This document shows positions 15,988 through 18,296 of a stretch of DNA of 18,296 nt, one piece after another. The translations under genes were made by a program, and so were the position numbers. A model generated the notes under the pieces. The model searched no databases and was not told the DNA's origin. It worked only from the letters and a program-made list of their open reading frames with translations. Within the stretch, counting starts at the first letter, position 1; each line of letters starts with the position of its first letter. This DNA is from Ruminococcus sp. UBA3280 (GTDB taxonomy: Bacteria > Bacillota > Clostridia > Oscillospirales > Ruminococcaceae): contig DETU01000103.1 of the NCBI GenBank assembly GCA_002362175.1, positions 7,572 to 25,867 on the forward strand, given 5' to 3'.

Positions 15988-16404
15988 ATGATGTACAGTG
16001 AAAAGGTACTTGACCATTTTTCAAATCCGAGAAACGTTGGTGAAATTGAAAATGCTGACGGTGTTGGTGAAATCGGCAACGCAAAGTGCGGTGACATCAT
16101 GAAGATGTACCTCAAAATCGATGACGGTATTATTACAGACGCTAAATTCAAGACATTCGGTTGCGGTGCTGCCGTTGCTACTTCTTCAATGGCTACCGAA
16201 CTCATAAAGGGCAAGTCCATTGACGACGCACTCAAACTTACAAATGATGCTGTTGTTGAGGCTCTTGACGGACTCCCAGCTGTAAAAATACACTGCTCCG
16301 TACTCGCTGAGCAGGCTGTACGTTCTGCACTTTCCGACTATTACACAAAACAGGGTATTGACCCGCTTCCGATAGTTGGCGAAATAAAAATGCCCGAAGA
16401 ATAA
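15988..16404 (+). CDS. iscU: Fe-S cluster assembly scaffold (IscU/NifU N-terminal type)
   Basis: A 138-residue scaffold on which Fe-S clusters are built from NifS-derived sulfur. The three ligand cysteines are present: Cys34 in NAKCGD with Asp36, Cys59 in TFGCGAAVA, and Cys103 in KIHCSVLAEQA. The opening YSEKVLDHFSNPRNVGEI is diagnostic. It is a single-domain form without the C-terminal NifU domain; such proteins in Clostridia are often named NifU or IscU. ATG at 15988 has AAGGAG upstream; the next codon is also ATG. It lies 25 bases after the YwqG-like gene and 1 base before the GNAT gene. Confidence 0.96.
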   Translation: MMYSEKVLDHFSNPRNVGEIENADGVGEIGNAKCGDIMKMYLKIDDGIITDAKFKTFGCGAAVATSSMATELIKGKSIDDALKLTNDAVVEALDGLPAVKIHCSVLAEQAVRSALSDYYTKQGIDPLPIVGEIKMPEE

Positions 16405-16405
16405 T

Positions 16406-16873
16406 ATGCAAATTAAGGTTGAAAAAGCAGATTTAAAAGATATTGACGAACTTGTTAATATAAGACTTGATTATCTAATAGAAGATTACGGCAGTCTTAC
16501 GGACAGTCAGGTTCAAAAGATTAAAAATCAGCTTCCTGTTTATTACAGGAATCATCTGAATAAAGATTTGTTTGTATATGTTGCGAAATCAGAAAGAATA
16601 ATATCATGTTGTTTTCTGCTTGTATCCGAAAAACCTGCAAACCCGAGTTTCATTAACGGCATAACAGGAACTGTTATGAATGTATATACAAAACCCGAAT
16701 TCAGAAGAAAAGGTATTGCAGGAGAAACCATGAAGTTTTTAATTTCTGAATCAAGGAAAATGAAACTTGATTTTATTGAACTTAAATCAACCGACGACGG
16801 ATATAATCTTTATAAATCTGTCGGCTTTGAAGATGTTTTTTCAAAATATCACAATATGAAGATTATTCTATGA
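16406..16873 (+). CDS. GNAT-family N-acetyltransferase
   Basis: A 155-residue GNAT acetyltransferase. The acetyl-CoA-binding motif A is clear at about 90-110: VMNVYTKPEFRRKGIAGETM, with the R-R-K-G-I-A loop. The ending DGYNLYKSVGFEDV matches motif B (LYxxxGF). The N-terminal part, with LVNIRLDYLIEDYG, resembles GNAT proteins acting on small molecules, but the substrate cannot be read. The ATG comes 1 base after the scaffold stop codon with only a weak ribosome binding site, so translation is likely coupled. It is the last gene before the operon terminator. Codon use is more AT-rich than in nifS. Confidence 0.9.
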   Translation: MQIKVEKADLKDIDELVNIRLDYLIEDYGSLTDSQVQKIKNQLPVYYRNHLNKDLFVYVAKSERIISCCFLLVSEKPANPSFINGITGTVMNVYTKPEFRRKGIAGETMKFLISESRKMKLDFIELKSTDDGYNLYKSVGFEDVFSKYHNMKIIL

Positions 16874-16878
16874 AATTG

Positions 16879-16918
16879 AAATACCCACACAGTTTTTATT
16901 CTGTATGGGTATTTTTTG
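16879..16918 (+). terminator. Terminator of the rnhA-nifS operon
   Basis: Arms at 16880-16892 and 16901-16913 form a 13-bp stem (12 pairs plus one C-A mismatch on the plus strand), followed by a T-run at 16912-16917. It lies about 6 bases after the GNAT stop codon. On the minus strand the mismatch becomes a G-U pair, so the hairpin may also stop transcription from the right. Confidence 0.85.
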
Positions 16919-17233
16919 TATAATTCTAGTGGAGATAAATTTTTCTGGTAAAAGGCATTTATCCATCTGTTATTATACAAAATTTTTCAGAAAAAAGTCA
17001 AATGCAACAAATGGAGGTAATTTACTAGTACATATTCAAAAGTACCCAAACAGCAATTAATCCCAAGAAAAACAAGTATTTTACAATATATAAGCTTGAC
17101 ATTAAATACAATGACCGTAACGCATTTCATTCTTGATACTTTTACAGTAGCCCACGAAAATTATTTCTATTACATGGCGAGAATCTGTGTTTTATTGTTT
17201 CAATTTATTTTTGTCTATTATTCATATGATATA
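16918..17233. other. AT-rich intergenic stretch without a convincing gene
   Basis: 316 bases lie between the operon terminator and the stop codon of the OLD-like gene, which reads toward it. A GGAGG occurs at 17013-17017 on the plus strand, but no start codon follows at proper spacing and the frames are short. A minus-strand frame of about 47 codons near 16990-17127 has no ribosome binding site. It may contain degraded coding sequence. Confidence 0.5.
16972..17001 (-). promoter_or_regulatory. Possible minus-strand promoter facing the operon terminator
   Basis: Minus strand: -35 TTGACT (16996-17001), 18-base spacer, -10 TATAAT (16972-16977). RNA would begin near 16966 and reach the hairpin at 16880-16913 within about 85 bases. 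No established gene lies in that direction. Confidence 0.45.
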
Positions 17234-18296
17234 TTAAGAATTAATGAGAACTTTATTTTTCGTCAATACTTTACTTTTAATATCGTTAACAAAATTATTT
17301 ATCTTTTCTTCATTATCTTGACTCCACACATTATAGAATACTTCTATCAGTTCTTGTTGAGTTTTATCAACATTTTTACATAGTTCAATAAACCAGTCAT
17401 GATGATCTTCGTAACTCAACGCTTCAATTATTGAATTAAAATGTGATATTTCAATATTAAGTACTTTCTGCAAAGATTTATATGTGTTTTCAAGATTAAT
17501 AAAATTCTGTATTTCGATTTCAACGCACTCATCAATAGGCAAAAAACAATATGGTAATTTACATTTTTTGTCAATCTTTTCTTGTGATACTTTTGAAATC
17601 ATATCACCGTCATATACACCTATTAACTTATGAGACATAAATTCTCCTATGTCAAATTGAAGAATAGTTGTAATATCAGATTCTCCATTTAACGATACAA
17701 TATCTATCTTATCATATAATTCATGAGTTCTATTTTTTAATATGCATGATAAAAATAAACGTGCAGCATAATCCTCAACAAATAATGTTGCAATCTTATC
17801 TTCGTTATTCACTATTTTTTCATATATTCTATATTCCATTCCAAGTAGTTTATCTGTTGTATCAGACAAGCTAGGTGTTTGTATCTGCATTTTCCCAAAT
17901 ATATTTGTAATAATTCTGATATTATCTGTTTTGACTTGGCTGAGTATAAACGGAGAATGTGTAGTTAAAATAACACTAAGTTTTTTCGTAACTATTGTTT
18001 TAGCAATAAAATCCAATAATTTCTTTTGTGAATGGATGCTGATATAGGACTCCGGTTCTTCTATTATTACAATAGAATTTTCTTTCACCTGTTGGCTTAA
18101 CATATGGTATAGATATAGTAAAAAATGCTCTCCTATTCCCATTCCTTGAGAGCCATATTCAGTATCTTCAGTTTTTACCTTGAAATAAACTGGTATAAAT
18201 TTCTCTCCTGAGTCTTCGATTTCATATATTGTACATTCAGTATATTTTTTACCGATGATTTGATTTATATTTTTAATTTGTCCTTCTTTATATGTA
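17234..18296 (-). CDS. OLD-family ATPase/TOPRIM nuclease, N-terminus beyond the window
   Basis: The frame is open from the right edge to the stop at 17234, so about 353 C-terminal residues are visible and the start lies outside. They show an ABC-type ATPase half: the signature-like EYGSQGMGIGEHFLLY (about 18150), Walker B SIVIIEEPESYI, and the His switch in LTTHSPFIL. A TOPRIM-type domain follows, with the acidic residue in LFVEDYAARLFL, the glycine strand IVSLNGESDI, and the DxD-type GVYDGDM. The C-terminal 120 residues are helical. This is the layout of OLD nucleases, several of which act in phage defence (for example GajA). The Walker A is not visible. The region is AT-richer than the rest of the window, which fits an acquired gene. 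A helicase or other partner, if any, would lie upstream beyond the edge; none follows downstream. Confidence 0.85.
   Translation of the reverse strand, partial: TYKEGQIKNINQIIGKKYTECTIYEIEDSGEKFIPVYFKVKTEDTEYGSQGMGIGEHFLLYLYHMLSQQVKENSIVIIEEPESYISIHSQKKLLDFIAKTIVTKKLSVILTTHSPFILSQVKTDNIRIITNIFGKMQIQTPSLSDTTDKLLGMEYRIYEKIVNNEDKIATLFVEDYAARLFLSCILKNRTHELYDKIDIVSLNGESDITTILQFDIGEFMSHKLIGVYDGDMISKVSQEKIDKKCKLPYCFLPIDECVEIEIQNFINLENTYKSLQKVLNIEISHFNSIIEALSYEDHHDWFIELCKNVDKTQQELIEVFYNVWSQDNEEKINNFVNDIKSKVLTKNKVLINS

Noticed and set aside
15312..16235. Open frame of 307 codons on the minus strand across the YwqG-like gene and iscU
   Set aside because: It is antisense to two clearly recognised genes, has no ribosome binding site and its translation shows no family features. 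It is a by-product of their codon use.
17010..17128. Possible gene remnant after GGAGG on the plus strand, with protein-like codons interrupted by TAG and TGA stops
   Set aside because: There is no start codon at suitable spacing and no recognisable family, so calling it a pseudogene is not supported.
17096..17383. Plus-strand open frame of 95 codons, hydrophobic
   Set aside because: Half of it is antisense to the OLD-like gene, it has no ribosome binding site, and the hydrophobic look comes from AT-rich codons.
1..18296. tRNA genes, CRISPR arrays, insertion sequences or attachment sites
   Set aside because: I looked for tRNA-like cloverleafs, regularly spaced repeats, transposase motifs and flanking repeats, and found none that I could support.

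Overview
The window looks like chromosomal DNA of a low-GC Gram-positive anaerobe. The secG-rnr pair, strong GGAGG ribosome binding sites, TTGACx-17-TATAAT promoters, lipobox-type lipoproteins and a NifS/NifU-type Fe-S pair point to Clostridia. A Ruminococcus-like Oscillospiraceae member is my best guess, by recall only. I saw no rRNA, tRNA, CRISPR array or insertion sequence.

Bases 1-13334 are read on the minus strand. From right to left the genes are: a small unknown membrane protein with a long structured leader; an orphan Bro-N (phage antirepressor-like) protein; glmM; a Wzz-like two-membrane-helix protein; the spermidine/putrescine transporter potA-potB-potC-potD followed closely by an AEC-family permease; secG; rnr (RNase R); and a Thr/Ser-rich lipoprotein. 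Hairpin terminators separate most of these units. Several carry G-U pairs that are intact only in minus-strand RNA, which fixes their direction. Near-consensus promoters precede secG, the Wzz-like gene, glmM and the small membrane protein gene.

Bases 13584-16917 are read on the plus strand as one tight operon: rnhA, nifS/iscS-type cysteine desulfurase, a DUF1963/YwqG-like gene, an iscU/nifU-type scaffold and a GNAT acetyltransferase, closed by a terminator. The YwqG-like gene sits between desulfurase and scaffold and overlaps the end of nifS by 8 bases. The rnhA gene seems to lack a canonical start codon at the position expected from its family and ribosome binding site.

Bases 16918-18296 are visibly more AT-rich. 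A 316-base gap without a convincing gene is followed by the C-terminal part of a minus-strand OLD-family protein (ABC-type ATPase plus TOPRIM nuclease). Its N-terminus lies beyond the right edge. This is the best candidate for an accessory, possibly anti-phage, module.

The main points for a second look are the truncated OLD-like protein, the YwqG-like gene inside the Fe-S operon, a perfect 11-bp inverted repeat inside the Bro-N coding region, the PotD with both a lipobox and a C-terminal membrane helix, the hairpin between secG and rnr, the possible AUU start of rnhA, and a possible short minus-strand transcript near 16880-16966.
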